A stretch of 64,000 bases of DNA from Adiantum capillus-veneris (GCA_014529385.2 CM043950.1:76115435-76179434), one strand, 5' to 3'. Counted from the first letter of the stretch, positions 31,540 to 44,649 are shown. Notes: generated from the letters alone by a model not told the origin. Numbers and translations: made by a program.

Positions 31540-32420
31540 TCTTATAGGGTTTTTGTTTCAGGCAAATGTGGCCAAACCCAACTTCATTTAGTGACTTTTG
31601 TTAACCTCATGAATACATGTAGAAAGAAACAAATGGTTTATGCTACCAAACTAAATCTAGTAGATAAATCACCCTTAAATGAAGAAGTAGAGTGACTCTT
31701 TGAATTTCAAGGCATTTTTCCCAAAGATCTCTCATAAATACCACCTAGAAGAGAAGTAGATCATGCTAAATATCGTAGCCCCAGAGCTTAGCCAGTTGCA
31801 CGTAGACCTTACAAAATGTCACTCCCTAAGGCTGTTCAATTGAAGAAACAATTAACCTAGATTTTAGACCAAGGCTTCATATGCCCTAGTGTTTCCTCTT
31901 GGGGTACAAATATCATTTTTAATCACAAAAAAGATGGAACACTTAGAATATGCATTGACTATAGAGAGCTTAACCACGTAACCATCAAGAATAAGTATGC
32001 TATTTCCTTCAAATATGAACTTCTTGATAAACTGCATGAAGCCAATATCTTCTCAAAAGTTAATCTTAAGCCAAGATATTACCAAATCCAGCTCAAAGAG
32101 AAAATATACCAAAAAGTGGATTCAATAATCTCTTTAGTCATTATAAGTTCAGAGTAATGCATTTTGGTCTTACTAATGCCCCTACTACTTTTAATGGACT
32201 CATGATGACTGGAGTTTTTCAACAACATCTTGATGGTTTTGATTTAGTTGTTTTCATGGTATTCTTATCTATTCAAACACTCCACCAGAACATCAATAAC
32301 ACCTATGCAAAGTTGTAAAAATCCTATGACAAAGTCAACTCTATGCAAAAAGGAGTAAGTCCACCTTCTTTAAAGAGAAACTGGAAACCAAGGAATGAAG
32401 AGCAGATATATGCCAATGTA
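31540..32420 (+). pseudogene. Ty3/gypsy reverse transcriptase relic
   Basis: Broken plus-strand frames give 'EFQGIFPKDLS', 'RRPYKMSLPKAVQLKKQL', 'GFICPSVSSWG', 'NHKKDGTLRICIDYRELNHVTIKNKYAI', 'LLDKLHEANIFSKVNLKPRYYQIQLKE' and, in another frame, 'GLTNAPTTFNGLMM'-like and 'LYAK..KSTFFKEKLE'-like pieces. These are gypsy RT blocks 1 to 6, closest to the chromovirus style (KNKYPLPRIDDLLD). The LTR element at 26034-31391 sits just upstream of it. No LTRs or other domains of this element are identifiable. Confidence 0.8.
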
Positions 32421-33736
32421 TTGGATAACATGGCATCTCAAACAGAAACTAACGAGAAAGGCCTAAACATCAAAAGCATATGGAATTGGATTTCAGGACA
32501 TGATCAGGTAAGTCCAAGTCGCCATTAAACTTACATGGCATAAGAGTCTAGAGTCGGGCATCTAAGCCACTAAATGAGCAAAGTGTCAGACCCAAGCTTC
32601 AAGTTAATATTTTTCTGTGGTCTATGAGTCTAGCTAATAGGTATAAGATCAAGCTGGATATTTGAGCATACATAAAGTCATGTCGCTCATGCTGGAAGAG
32701 GTGAGCATAAGAGTCAAAGTCCATATAATATATAAGGTGGAGAAGGAGGAGTAGTCCAAAACAAAAACACTCACGCACTTGACACAGTGAGGAAGAGTGG
32801 AGAAACCTCAACAGCAAAAACCCTTCTTGTGAGTAGTGAAAGCTTTTGAAGCACTCATGCTATATGTTTTTCTTGCTACACTAACTCCATAAAGAACCCA
32901 TCAATACTCTTCTCTCGCACCGCATCTTGTTTAACACGCATAACTGTGTGCAAGCATATAGATGTCCCATCATTAGACATATGCATTAGGCACTCATTTT
33001 TATTCCACCCATGCACTTACACAAACAAATGACGATGACCAAGCGGAAACAGGTTTTATAAGCCTTTGCTCAACAACAATGACTCTGGCTTCAAGCTACT
33101 AACACTTATCCATGTATATCAAGTCCATACTAGTAGCCATATGGCCATATGTACTTTAACTCAGCATAACTCTATAACATCAGAATCTAAGTACATATAG
33201 CCTCGCATTTAATTATGACTAAAGACATTTTTTCCCATTGGGTTTTTCCCTTTATTCTTATCCAGGTATCTAAGACCTTCATTTTGTATATACGCTACAT
33301 TTTACTTTTACTCTTTTATTTTTTATAACAACAAAAACAAGAAGAACCACGATATCCCCACACTACTAATTGCAAATCTATTGACAAGTCAAAAGGGAGA
33401 GGCCAAAAAAAAAAGCTTGACAAATCTTCAAGTCAACTTACAGGTACGACTTCCGGATAACAACCACAAGAAAAGCAAACTAGAGCTACAATGACAACGA
33501 CCTGTTGGACCAACAAGTCGATAGAACCTCATGCAATTCAAGATACAACAACCATTCGCAGGGGGAGAGTTCCAGGCTTCAAATACACTACAGGTATAAC
33601 TTCAAGGCAGCTTTAACATCACATAAAGCGATCAACTACAAAAGAGTCTGCCACAACAACTTCAACCAACACCAAGACATCAAGAACTCATCAAGGCCAG
33701 CAAAGACATAGGGTCTTGTCGGGGACGACAAGAATT
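32421..33736 (+). other. Decayed retroelement interior upstream of an LTR, no gene
   Basis: No protein family is readable. The right part is A/C-rich with two polypurine-like stretches, cgcagggggagag (about 33558) and ggagggggagagag (33738-33751). The phrase tttcccattgggtttttcccttt (about 33233) resembles sequence common near plant copia 3' ends, suggesting the tail of a copia element. Confidence 0.5.
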
Positions 33737-33737
33737 C

Positions 33738-34182
33738 GGAGGGGGAGAGAGTGTTGAAAGGACGCCCTTTCAACAACATTTCCATAAAGATTCCATTAAG
33801 ATTCCTCAAATATTCTGTAAAGATTCCACATGAAGATGGTGATGAAGTAATGAAGATGAAGATGGATGCTGCAACATGAAGATACGAGTTCATGGACGTC
33901 ATCGAAGATCCCGTTATTATTATTTTGAGCCATTACAACCACTTTTGTAATGTTTACGGGAACCTCACATTTTAATTCGGCACTTGTATTTTGGCCACAG
34001 ATGCTTGTATAATGAATAAAGCCAACTCAGTTTCTTGTAATTAAGCTCTGTAGAAGCCTAGGGACAATTCAGGTCATTTGGCCGGACATTAGGTTTGAAG
34101 GCTTTGTATATAAGCTGAAACCTAAGGCTTTGTAAAAAACACATTACGTTATCTCAATTAATATACAGTCGTGGGTTCTGCA
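33738..34182 (+). repeat. Polypurine tract and unpaired LTR
   Basis: ggagggggagagag directly precedes TGTTGAAAGGACGCCC at 33752, the typical junction of polypurine tract and 3' LTR. The following 430 bp contain a promoter-like tttgtatataagctg (about 34105), polyadenylation-like aataaa words and a likely end near ttctgca (34182). No matching copy was found in the window, so the partner LTR is lost or lies outside. Confidence 0.65.
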
Positions 34183-36762
34183 TCACACAGTAGTGAGCTT
34201 CACGCACACACACCGTCATGCACACTAATCACATTGCAGATATGAGAGTAGGAGCGTGTTAGCATCGAGGAGCTCTCCGCGTTGACGCAAGCAATGCAAG
34301 CCGAGGACCACATCGCGAGCCCGCCTGCTACGAGCTATATTTGGTCGTAAGTACCTCAAACGACATCCGTTATGAATGATCGATTAGTCGTTAGAATCAG
34401 GGCGAGAAGCCCTTCGTGTTGATGTCTTTGTAGATCAGTTTCAGACACTTTGGAAATTGTTGTTTTAAGTCTATCGCGATAGCGATTAGAGGTCTTACAG
34501 TTATGGTTTTCAGGGTTTAGGTTTTTGACCATATAGGACATGTCCTTGTGAGTCTTGCCCTCGATTTCGAGTCATTCCGATATGATTTGAGACTGTTTCG
34601 AGCTTGTAGTGTTTCGTAGGATGCGTTGTCTGTTTCTTTGCTTTATGGTAGTGTTGTGGTAGGATCAGTGACTATAGAGTGTTGTTAGTGTCTAGCTCAG
34701 GGTTGACAACCCAGAGATTGCCTCCATGCCCTAGTCGGGTCAGCTACGTCCTCGGATTGACAGTTTGTTGGTCTGTGTTCTCGCTATGCTCCATCGTCCA
34801 TCGCGACGTACCCACCAAATGAAAGCGTTTGCGAGGAGCACCGCTCTCTTGTTTTCAAGTTAATCATCGATTTCCCATGGCGGGATCAATGCAACATGCA
34901 TGTCGACATCGCATAAAGAGAAAGGCTCTGGCTTGTGTGCATGGAGGGCACGGCCCTCCACCTCTCTACAGCAGCAACCACACCCGTTTTCAGGTCGGGA
35001 GAAGGCGGTCCGCCAGCAACGCCTATGACAACCAACTCGTTGAGCCATTAAGAATTTTGCGGCTTGATAACAGGCATGCAAGCTGGCATGCACACTTTAC
35101 AACACTACTCAATCACAACCTCGATGACGAGATCATAGCACACATAATGTTCCTCGTGATTTGCGGATCATGGACACATTGACTGACGGGTCGCATCGCA
35201 TGATCAACCAGGTATGCAGTAGCTTTTGATTTGGTTTGATCACGTTTTCAAACATGCTATGTGCACGGCTTGTGAGAGTTCCGTAGGCATTCAACTTTTG
35301 TTGACTTTTTTTTCCCACGAACCACTGTTTGGTTGAGGGATCAACATCAAGCACGGCTTGAGTACACAATACTTCGACAACACACGTTCATCGGAGGTTG
35401 ATTGTTGATACCAAGGCAACTCAGGCAGGGCGTCTGACCTATCCAATTACGGTATTCGGCAAGGCTGACCGATAATTATCATTTCAAGTAATTGTTTACC
35501 ATCAGCTACATTCCAGGAGCGATGCTCCCTATAGCGACATTCCAATAAACCGACTTCTATCATACATCGGCTGTTAATTTTTTATCTCTCCTCATTGGGC
35601 ACTCTCGAGGCGGAGTAAAGCAAGATTTTTGGGAGCACGGCTCTATGCATTGGATGCATACTCATTTCCAAGCCATTGCAGCTTGCTAGGAGCAGGCAAT
35701 ATGGGTACATGCAGCATCGTAGAACACACATTGACATTCACAGCTAGGAGTGGAATGCAATGTTGAACACCATATGACTTTTCACAATTCCAACTTGTCA
35801 AGCAAAGGTTGCTTTGATCAAGGAGTATTGGACAATCGCTGACATTGGATAGTTCAGTTGTAGCTGATACCTCTCTCACTGTCGAGCAATCTTATGATTC
35901 TCAATCCATAGCAAAATTTGGCAAGGCCAATTCCCTATGAAATTTTGACAAGGTCAATATTTTTATGCTCGAACATATGTATGTCAACAAGAGCATTTGT
36001 TGTGTTTCACCAAGAACATCTGCTAGCTATGAGCTTTCAGGTTACATTCTTGTATCATCCATTTGATGAACTTAAGTGAAGCAAGGCTTCTATTTATGCA
36101 TCTTGCATTGAAGCTCCCCACGTTTGGCATATGCTATGAGCAAGAAAAATGTTTGCAGATTCTTTCATTCCGTATACGACGGATGTATATGATACAAGAG
36201 GGCGAATATACATATGCGACAACTCTCTCTCACACGGAAGATTTGGCTATGAGTCACCTTTATGCGAGCAACAACTACCAGGTTAGCCAAGTTTAAGTTT
36301 TTCTTGTTTTTTCTATGTTTACACTTTACTTGGCAATTGCTGTCATTGTGCAAAGCAAAGTGCTTTGGCAATTTTACATGAAGCAAGGCTTCTCACTTGT
36401 GCCAAGGTACTACCCAATGACTTGGAGTCAAGGGCATTGGCACACAAGTTTGGGAAACTAGCAAATTAGGGACTATTCGCTCACACAATCCCTACCAATT
36501 TGGGTGTTGTCAACATACAACAACACTTATTTCATAGGCAATGTGCCAATGCCAAGTCATTTTCATACAATCATGACCCCTACAAGGTAGGTGGGTCAGA
36601 ATGAGTTTTATGTTTTTCTATTACCTCTCTCGATGAGAGAGTCATACCAAACAATTGTGGACTGCTTATACGATAAGCGGCAAGTCAGGCATAAGATGCG
36701 TCAGAGCACACAGCTTGGGTACACACTCTACAACCTTAAGGAAAGTTCCTCAGCCCAGCATG

Positions 36763-36824
<62 letters not shown>

Positions 36825-39327
36825 AAGGGAATAATTAAAATTTTATAACAAGCTTTTGAGACATGTTTTGCTCGTCAATTAGCCTGAGACAAGGTACTCT
36901 AACTCTCAGCTAGAAATTGGGCAAGACGCCATCTAAATTAGTTTTCATCGGTTCCTCGATTGAACACTAATTGCCACAAGGGCTATGAGCCACACACACT
37001 GGATCTCGGGTAAGATCTAACTATTGGTATTCCTTGGGAGATAGTTCTCCAGCTCGAACAGATTTTTCCAGGGGAGTACACATCGACGTTAATGGACAAG
37101 CAAGAGTCTTGCCAATATTACGGATGTTTAGGGTGTCATTTTTGCACTACATGTTTTCAGTGCGACACTCAAGCCGAGTTTTTGATAATCTTCAACTCAC
37201 AGCAACTGATCTCTATAAGGAAGTATAGATGCAGCAATCAGTTGCGATAGCATGGCTGTCCCTAAAGAGCTAGGCAGTTCCCTTGTATGGATTCCATTCT
37301 CTCTCTATAGCACTACGGAGTGTCTATGGACATATTGTTTAGGGTACGACCCAGCGGGTGACTGCTAAATCATCCCATACGAATTGAGGATCACACTTTG
37401 ATCTCTCCCAGTTATACTTTCATGGAAATAATTCCGCAACCTACCACATGGTAGCGGACGAATTTAACTTTTTGAATTGATTCCAATCATCATGTACATG
37501 GCTAACTATGTTGGTTATCGTTGCCTGCTACTTGAGCAATTTCTACAGAGGGTCTTACCAAGGGGTTTGACTACATGGATGTTAACCAAAGGGGTTGGAT
37601 TGCGCAGGCAACACCCACGGTTTCCAGTGCAATGTTGTTTGCTTTTTCAGGTAGGAGAGAAGGTCCTCTCCATTTGACTACGGGTAAGTGAACAATACGA
37701 TCAAATTCGTAATAAATACGCTTGGATGTTTCAAAGCCATGCCAAGCGCATGTTGGAACAGAGTATTTTGGACCGTAGTGTTCACTATACATTATGTTGT
37801 TACGAACCTAGTTGTAGGGTTCTATTTGGCACATGTTGTCACATGGGATACAATATGGTCTAGGAACTCACGGAGTTTATTTTAGCCAGTGTGGAGCATG
37901 ATAATGAGGGTCCCTCTCACTCTTGTTGCGGAGTGTTTGCAGTTACCTCCACGCACAAGTACCAGCTCGTACTTGATGGATGTCGCTTTTCTTGATATCC
38001 TTGTTTGCGACATATTCCACGTGTGGAGAATATGAGTCTCTTGGACTGACACTGGCACCAAATTTTACTAATGTGTCCTGACGAAGTCCCTAGGTGCTGG
38101 TCTCATCCATTGGTTCGACCATTTTAAGCACACAGTATCAGGAGCAATTTCAGTGGCCAGAAATTGTCGGGTACTAAGTACAAACTTGTTACGATTCCAA
38201 GTGTTGTGAAACCATCTTAACGAAGGTTCGTTTCTACATATAGCTAAGTATGCTATGTGCATGATACTGTCTCATGGTTGGTACCTAGGTGTGATCGGGT
38301 TGTCACATTCTATTATGGTCCAAATTTCTTGCAAAACTTTCACGTACGTACCGTGGAAAGTCTCGTCATGGAATTGCGGTTCGGATATGTTTGTGTTAAA
38401 TGCATGCACACTCGGTGTTATGGGCCCTAGTGTTTACCACAAATTTATTCCGAGCGGCATGAAAATTCATGGACATTATTGTTTCGGCAATTTTTTGCAC
38501 TGCCAATGCAATCTCTCTTGCAGATTTAGTATGCGTTTACACCCTGCCATGCAAGGTGATGGCTGAGTATGGGTGTTCGTGATTGGCTGCTTGAAACTCC
38601 AATCTGCTTTCAACCTAGTTGGTTGTCTCCATTCCATATCGATTATATGGCTGGATACTCAATGATTGAGTCATAGTTTGTCGTACAAGCATTCTATTTG
38701 GTACTAAAGGATATGCAAAGTGCATATGTTAGTAAAGCACGCTAAAGGATATGCTAAGTGCATACGTTAGCAAGAAGTGAAACAACTAGATCGGTTACCT
38801 TTCTAGTTTGGAGTTTGCTTCATATGATGAAAGGCATGTTACGGCTAGTTCTAGTCTCTGCCTGTTATTCTCAAGTTATCAACCTTAATCATCAGTTTGG
38901 ATGAAGTTGACTATTGGCAAGAAACCACCGCAAGTCAAGGACTTGGTTGCTGCTGATGAATATGTCAGCATAGTACTTTCATGGAAAGATGAGACGAGGT
39001 TATATTGCACATTCCAGTACCTTCAGAAAGTCTGAAACTTGGGTATGCATTTAAACACGTCTTAGTTGTGATAACTCGTTTAGCATTCTCAGGTGAGTTC
39101 TATATGGATCCTTCACGCTCTTTTGATTATGAGTTCGTTAACCAAGACGATTGCATAGGGACAACAATGTAGAAAATCAAGATGTTACTCTTGATTTCAT
39201 TGAATCTCCCAATGAACCCGGTTCCGATTCAACGAACCGTTGGATCCATGAGGGATGCCACGGTGGAAATCATTAGTGTTATTATAAATATACCACCACT
39301 TGTGTTTTTGAGGACGAAAACGCTTCT
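34183..39327. other. Long stretch without recognisable genes
   Basis: Over 5 kb shows no frame above about 120 codons and no retroelement or transposase motif on either strand. Composition is more balanced than in neighbouring AT-rich parts and complexity is ordinary, apart from one CT run. The right end is a gypsy-type terminus (39328 onward), so part of this may be the interior of a non-coding LTR derivative, but no paired LTR was seen. Confidence 0.5.
36765..36823. repeat. (CT)n microsatellite
   Basis: About 58 bp of nearly uninterrupted CT dinucleotides. Confidence 0.95.
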
Positions 39328-39440
39328 CCAAGGGGGGAGTAATGTCATGCCAAGGGTAGGACTAGACAGGCACGGCCCGGGCGATGTGCCGGACACACAT
39401 GCAGTAAAGGGGTCTATATATGGAAGAGGGCCAGGGGCCT
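39305..39440 (+). repeat. Gypsy-type polypurine tract and LTR start, truncated
   Basis: The sequence ttttgaggacgaaaac...ccaaggggggag (39307-39339) followed by TGTCATGCC (39343) matches the common 3' end of plant gypsy elements. There a 'FEDE' coding tail and a purine run precede the LTR. A TATA-like ctatatatgg lies at about 39414. The LTR cannot be followed beyond about 39440, where the hAT pseudogene begins. Confidence 0.6.
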
Positions 39441-39461
39441 ATATATAGGATTGTTGGGAGG

Positions 39462-41682
39462 TTATTTGCATGTCTGTCTACCCGTTGTCCTTTCACCTTG
39501 CAGCTCACTGTCTTTGTCCACCTCATCATTGGTTACATCATAAGTCCAGCGCGGCATCTCCTCTTTGTAGTTTTTAGCTTGCACTCTTGCCAATAGCCGA
39601 TCGTTGCAGTACATATACACCAATTTTTTAGCTCTTGAATTTAGAAGGCGGTTTCTGATGGTGGAATGTACATATTTATATATACTCCAATTTCTCTCAG
39701 AAATTGATGGATACACATTGGGCTAGGATTCTAACATCTAGGCGTTTAAGGGTGGGTGCACTACCACCATTCATCATCCACCACTTCCACGCTGGTTGCA
39801 CCGTGGAAAGTTTCTGCACAAATTCTATACCAAAATTACCCTCTTTGATTTTAAACTTCATAAGATCAGTAACAGCTGATGCATGCTCATCAGGATCAGC
39901 ATAAAACCTGCCTATCACATCATAAAAGTCTTCCAGCACCTCCTCATCAAGTTTGTCTATTTCCATTGCCCAATACTCTGGATCCAATAAGAAAGCTACG
40001 CTGTGTAGTGGACTATGTGCTCCAACCCATCAACCATGCACATACTTTCTCAAAATTTCTCTCCTATTTTGAGTGAATGGTGTCTTCGAAGGCTTCACAA
40101 TTGGCTCCTGGGGCTCCTCTGGATTTGCAAGGCTTTCTTAAACACTCCACCAAGCCATCCACACCTTACCTATGTTAGGCAAGGCAGAATCCAATTGGCA
40201 TAATGCGAGCAAAATTGGCATCATGACATTGTGCACATCCACCACATCATCCCAGAAGTGGCGATCAGCTAGTAGATCTTTGATCACCCCTATTTTGCTT
40301 TTTATCTTCTCCCTTTGACCGGCCTCCCATTCTGAAAAAGTGGCACAAACAAATGTCTCCATCACAGCATTCTTATTTTTTATTAGTGATTCTACCGTAT
40401 AGTAGTTGGTGCAAAATCTAGTTTCGTATGGCAGTTTTAACATAGTAGACATCCTGTGAATGTACATGTCAAGAACCCTCTGACACTTCAAAACAAACTT
40501 GACTATTAAGCGAGCATTGTCTACTATCCATTTGAACCACTCTGTGTCATTACTCTTGTACCAATCTTGCAATACCAAGTTCAAGTTGTGTGTGTTGCAA
40601 CCAGCACTATATAGGTGAGAGAAGCGACTTTCAAGTATCCTACCTGCAGCACTGCAATTTTTGGCATTGTCCATGATTACTTGGACAACATTTTCTTTTC
40701 CAAGTTCCTTTACTGTGTCGCCAATGATGTCAACTATAAAACTGCCAGACTTTATTTGACCAGAGCTATCCACAGATTTGATAAAACATTCACCAGGAGG
40801 ACATACAAGCATGATGTTGATCAATGGCCACCTTTGAACGTTGGACAAACCATCACTAACTATGGTGTATCCAGATTGTTCTGTTGCATTTAATATTACC
40901 CTTTGAATATCCTATTGTGTGCTTGTGTAACATTTATCCAACAGTTGGTTTTTCATATGGTGATATGTTGGAGGGGTAAATCCAACACCATACTCCCCAA
41001 TGTGTTTCCAAGCTGACTTCCATGCATCACGGGTGACAATGGCCAATGATCCCCCAGTGAAATAGACGGCTTTAGCTAGTGCAAGTTGTGCTTCTTCTAA
41101 GGCAAGCGTTTTGAAGCTCGTCTGTAAGCTAACCTGTCTACTTTTTGACGATCCTACCTGAAAGTCAGAAGATCCATGGTTTGGAGGTGTAGTTCCGTCG
41201 ATATGAGAAGTTGGTTCCCTGCTTTGAGTGCTTCCATTGGTGGGCGTTACACCCAATGATCCCTCGTAGTAGTTTGATCTTATCGATACCGGGGTGTGAT
41301 GGTCGAAAGTAGAGAGTTTTGATCTTTTGCTCGTGGAAATTAGCTTACCAATTAAAGCTTTTAAGCGTATATCTGCTTCTTCTGCACCTAAGCCCTTGCA
41401 CTTTCCTCCTTGGATTCTGGTATTGCCACCTAGCAAATGATCCCTTATTCTTGGTGCTCCTCCAGATTTCTCTTTGCCACAAAAGTTACATTTTCAATCT
41501 TGATACTTATTTAAATTTGTGGAAAAATTCCACTCGGGTCCTAGACTTTTTCCACTTGCCTTTCGCTTGCCCTGCGAAGTGGTGCCTTGCGAAGCAGGAC
41601 CTGGCATCGAGGTAGGAGGTCTCCTGAAGGAAGCCAAGCTTGAGACACCAGCATCACCGCTCACATTCTCGGTGGAATACAT
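39462..41682 (-). pseudogene. hAT-family transposase (BED finger, DUF659, dimerisation domain)
   Basis: The minus-strand gene starts at ATG 41682. After a stop at 41494 it shows a BED-like finger 'CNFCGKEKSGGAPRIRDHLLGG'. A Ser-rich linker follows (40912-41436). The DUF659 region (40848-40138) has 'RWPLINIMLVCPPGECFIKSVDSSG', 'KENVVQVIMDNAKNCSAAGRIL' and 'YSAGCNTHNLNLVLQDW'. The C-terminus shows 'DPEYWAMEIDKL' and 'FYDVIGRFYADPDEH' (39987-39697), then the hAT dimerisation block 'SERNWSIYKYVHSTIRNRLLNSRAKKLVYMYCNDRLL' (39716-39462). Stops and frameshifts near 40140, 39990 and 39700 inactivate it. Plant genomes carry many such hAT-derived genes; no clear 8-bp target duplication was found. Confidence 0.88.
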
Positions 41683-41843
41683 ACTTATTGGATTACTGCA
41701 ATACCAATAAACATAGCTCAGTATGCTATTTCTTCTTTCAAGTATTATTCAAACCAAACATTAGTGTTATAATCAATATCACACACAAGAGTAGTAGTGA
41801 AACTTGAAGGGAATAAACCTCAATCTACTCAAACATGAGTAAG
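41683..41843. other. Upstream region of the hAT pseudogene
   Basis: Short AT-rich stretch between the hAT start codon and the tandem array; nothing specific seen. Confidence 0.4.
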
Positions 41844-42445
41844 CAAATACAACGGTGAATCAAATATGTGATCAGTCCATCCCAAAAGTAGAGATATCGA
41901 CCCAAAGATTCACCTTCCTACCTCCTTTCATGAATCATTCCAGTCCAAAAAAGAACTAATGACCCATGATTGGAGCTCTAATCGAAATAACAAGCAAATA
42001 CAGCGGTGAATCAAACATGTGATCAGTTCATCCCAAAAGTAGAGATATCGACCCAAAGATTCACCTTCCTACCTCCTTTCATGAATTAGTCCAGTCCAAA
42101 AAAGAACTAATGACCCATGATTGGAGCTCTAATCGGAATAGAAGGCAAATACAGCGGTGAATCAAACATGTGATCAGCCCATCCCAAAAGTAGAGATATC
42201 GACCCAAAGATTCATCTTTCTATCTCTTTTCAAGAATTAGTTCAGTCCAAAAAAGAACTAATGACCCATAATAGAAGTTCTAATCAATATAGCAATCAAT
42301 TTAGCAAATATAATGGTGAACCAAACATGAGATCAGTCCATCCCAAATATAGAGATATCGACCCAAAGATTCACCTTTTTACCTCCTTTCAAGAATCAGT
42401 TCAGTCCAAAAAAGAACTAATGATCCATGATCAGAGTTACATTAA
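41844..42445. repeat. Four tandem 151-bp units
   Basis: The word caaatacagcggtgaatcaa recurs at 41844, 41995, 42146 and 42305 (spacing 151, 151 and 159). Each unit includes gatcagtccatcccaaaagtagagatatcgacccaaagattcacc and ccaaaaaagaactaatgacccatgat. Units 1 to 3 are nearly identical; the fourth is more diverged. The array lies 160 bp upstream of the hAT start codon. Confidence 0.92.
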
Positions 42446-42529
42446 GTTTTAAATTTTTTTAAAGACTATTCATTTTTTAACCTTTTAGTTTTTCTTCCAA
42501 ATTTTAAAGGATGACCAAATTTAGAGGAA

Positions 42530-42731
42530 GAGGTGATGTGATGTGATGTCTATAAAGGGGTTATATAGAGCTCCCAAATATGGAGGGGGTACATGACGGG
42601 CCCACGGCGGGGTTCTTGCTTGTCCTGTCGGGCCCGTCAAGTTGCATAGTAAGCCAGTCGGGCCTGCCGGGATTGTTGGTTGTCTCGCCGGTTTTACGTT
42701 TTCTACCAGTTTTCGTAGGTCATGACATTAG
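42530..42731 (-). promoter_or_regulatory. GC-rich segment with TATA-like box upstream of the hAT gene
   Basis: On the minus strand, a GC-rich tract (gggcccgtc, ccggcaggcccgac) is followed by ctatataacccc near 42565, a plausible TATA box facing the hAT gene. The segment starts, on the minus strand, with taatgtcatgacc at 42731. This resembles taatgtcatgcc at 39340 on the other side of the gene. The promoter role is inferred. Confidence 0.4.
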
Positions 42732-43181
42732 ATATTTTATTAACATGAAAAAAATAGTGATAATAACAACAATAATTAACATTTAACAAAATGCATCATC
42801 GCGTAATTAAAATCCCTGATTGCAACTAAAATCCTAACATCAACCTAAGTTCTAGTGAGTATTGGCAATTTGGCATGCATGAAAACATAATATCATGATA
42901 TGCTTTATTTTTTCTCGTTTGATAAAATTTGAAGTTATTGACTTCTTTGGATTAGGGTAGAGGAGCCAATTTAAGCAATGCTAACCTAGATCTGCTTAAA
43001 AGGAGAGGTGGAATCACGCAAAGAAGTATTTTCAGGGGGAATCAATGATGCAACTTGAAGAGCTTCGAAAATTTTTTGTACCAGTGGTTTCGGATTTTAA
43101 GCTTCAACACTTAAGGCCACCAAGGGCCAATTTCACGTGAGCAACAAGCGGGCCCTGAGACTACATACCAGCACATAGGAG
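42732..43181. other. Intergenic sequence, nothing recognised
   Basis: AT-rich left part and ordinary right part; no convincing frame or repeat. Confidence 0.4.
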
Positions 43182-44310
43182 CTATCCACATCGAACGTGT
43201 TGAACATCAATATTTGTGCTCCTTTGTGCTAGAATCGGATCATTATAGTGTGTTATCTGAGCTTCCTCCCATGCATCAAGCATTAGCTCTGTGAATTTAC
43301 AAATGGCATTTTTGAAGGCCTCTATCTCATTTTCATTTAAGATAAGGTCGCTCAAGTAGTTGGACCATTTCATTGCACACGTGCACACTTGGGTCCTAGC
43401 ATAACATCATCCCCCCTAGTATATGTTTTTATATTACACGCCTATTTCCAAATTTGAATTTCAGTATGCCTGTATGCTTCACTATGGTTAGAGAGTAAAT
43501 GTCTAGCCTTAACACCACCCATACAAATTTTATTGGGATTATTTTGTGTGATGTTTGGGTTTTTGCAATCCTCTGAGAGGTACCGCTCCACAATGGAGCC
43601 CTACCAAGGACAAGACACCCATCCACTTGAGTAAGCCGAATTAAGAATTGGGTTCCAATTGGAGTTCTCCTCATCATGACTTGGTGACCCGCTTTGGTCG
43701 CAACTTGTAACACCATTGAACCACACATATATTCCTTCACCTTTCTATACCTCATTTTGATTTTTCCCATGTTGTTGCTTGCACCCTTTTCCTTTTGTAG
43801 TATTCCAACTCTACTAGTTGAATCTTTTGCAGTTTTGGGATGACAACAATATATGCAAGGGAACAATGTATTTGCATCCATCTTATGGAAAAATTCCAAA
43901 CCCCGAGATTTGAAGGGTTTGACCATTGATTTGAAATTAGACAAGCTCTTGGACACCTATGTGATTGAAATACCAACTTGGGCTATCATAGTCTTCATGT
44001 GGGAGTCCTCATGCTGCTTGCCACCAAATACTCTTCTTTGATTGGACTCCAAAGTAGTCTTGCTTGCGCTTCCTCTTGCAATTGCTACTTCTACCATTTT
44101 CATCCTAATCAACATGATCTTGCCAATTCAAGGAAAAATATTCCCTTGCCATATGTTTCATCAAGTGTGAGATCATAAAAGAGAATCATTGCTCTATGAA
44201 GTGCTTCTACACTGCCATAAATATTGTTAAATTGGTTGTACTCACATGAATTTGTTGCAGAGATTGGCATGGTAGCATCCCCCCACTTTAACCTCCCTTG
44301 AAGCATTGTG
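43182..44310 (-). pseudogene. Decayed minus-strand coding region, family unknown
   Basis: Several minus-strand frames in succession look coding in composition: 44306-44109 ('EYNQFNNIYGSVEALHRAMILFYDLTLDETYGKGIF'), 43956-43429 (175 codons) and 43388-43182 ('MKWSNYLSDLILNENEIEAFKNAICKFTELMLDAWEEAQ'). They share a strand and could be parts of one broken gene, but I recognise no family. The 175-codon frame may be partly shadow. Confidence 0.35.
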
Positions 44311-44649
44311 CCAATGTCATTGCTTGCCTATTTCCTTTCCATGATCATCTAAATCAAGGAGTACACATGTAGGCCTCTTGTGATACACTAATACATAGCC
44401 ATGTTTCCCTTGTCCTTGATGCTTCCTAAGTTGCAAACATCCAATATATCCATGGCAAAACAATGTCTTGAGGAAACGTCATCACAGGGCCTATTGCAAC
44501 TTATCATTGATGGGATTGGATATCATGTTGATTATATGTTTTTCATGAACAATGTGTTGAAGTATTGAGGCATGCACTGTATCCTATGCATTGTTGCAAC
44601 CATAAATCTATCTACCTTATGGATAATAAAGGTACTTCTAGTCCTCATG
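44311..44649. other. Unassigned sequence
   Basis: No gene or repeat recognised. The gypsy relic to the right starts abruptly near 44650. Confidence 0.35.

Noticed and set aside
33752-39345. LTR at 33752 and LTR-like start at 39343 as a pair bounding one element
   Set aside because: Their starting sequences (TGTTGAAAGG and TGTCATGCC) are different, so they cannot be the two LTRs of one element.
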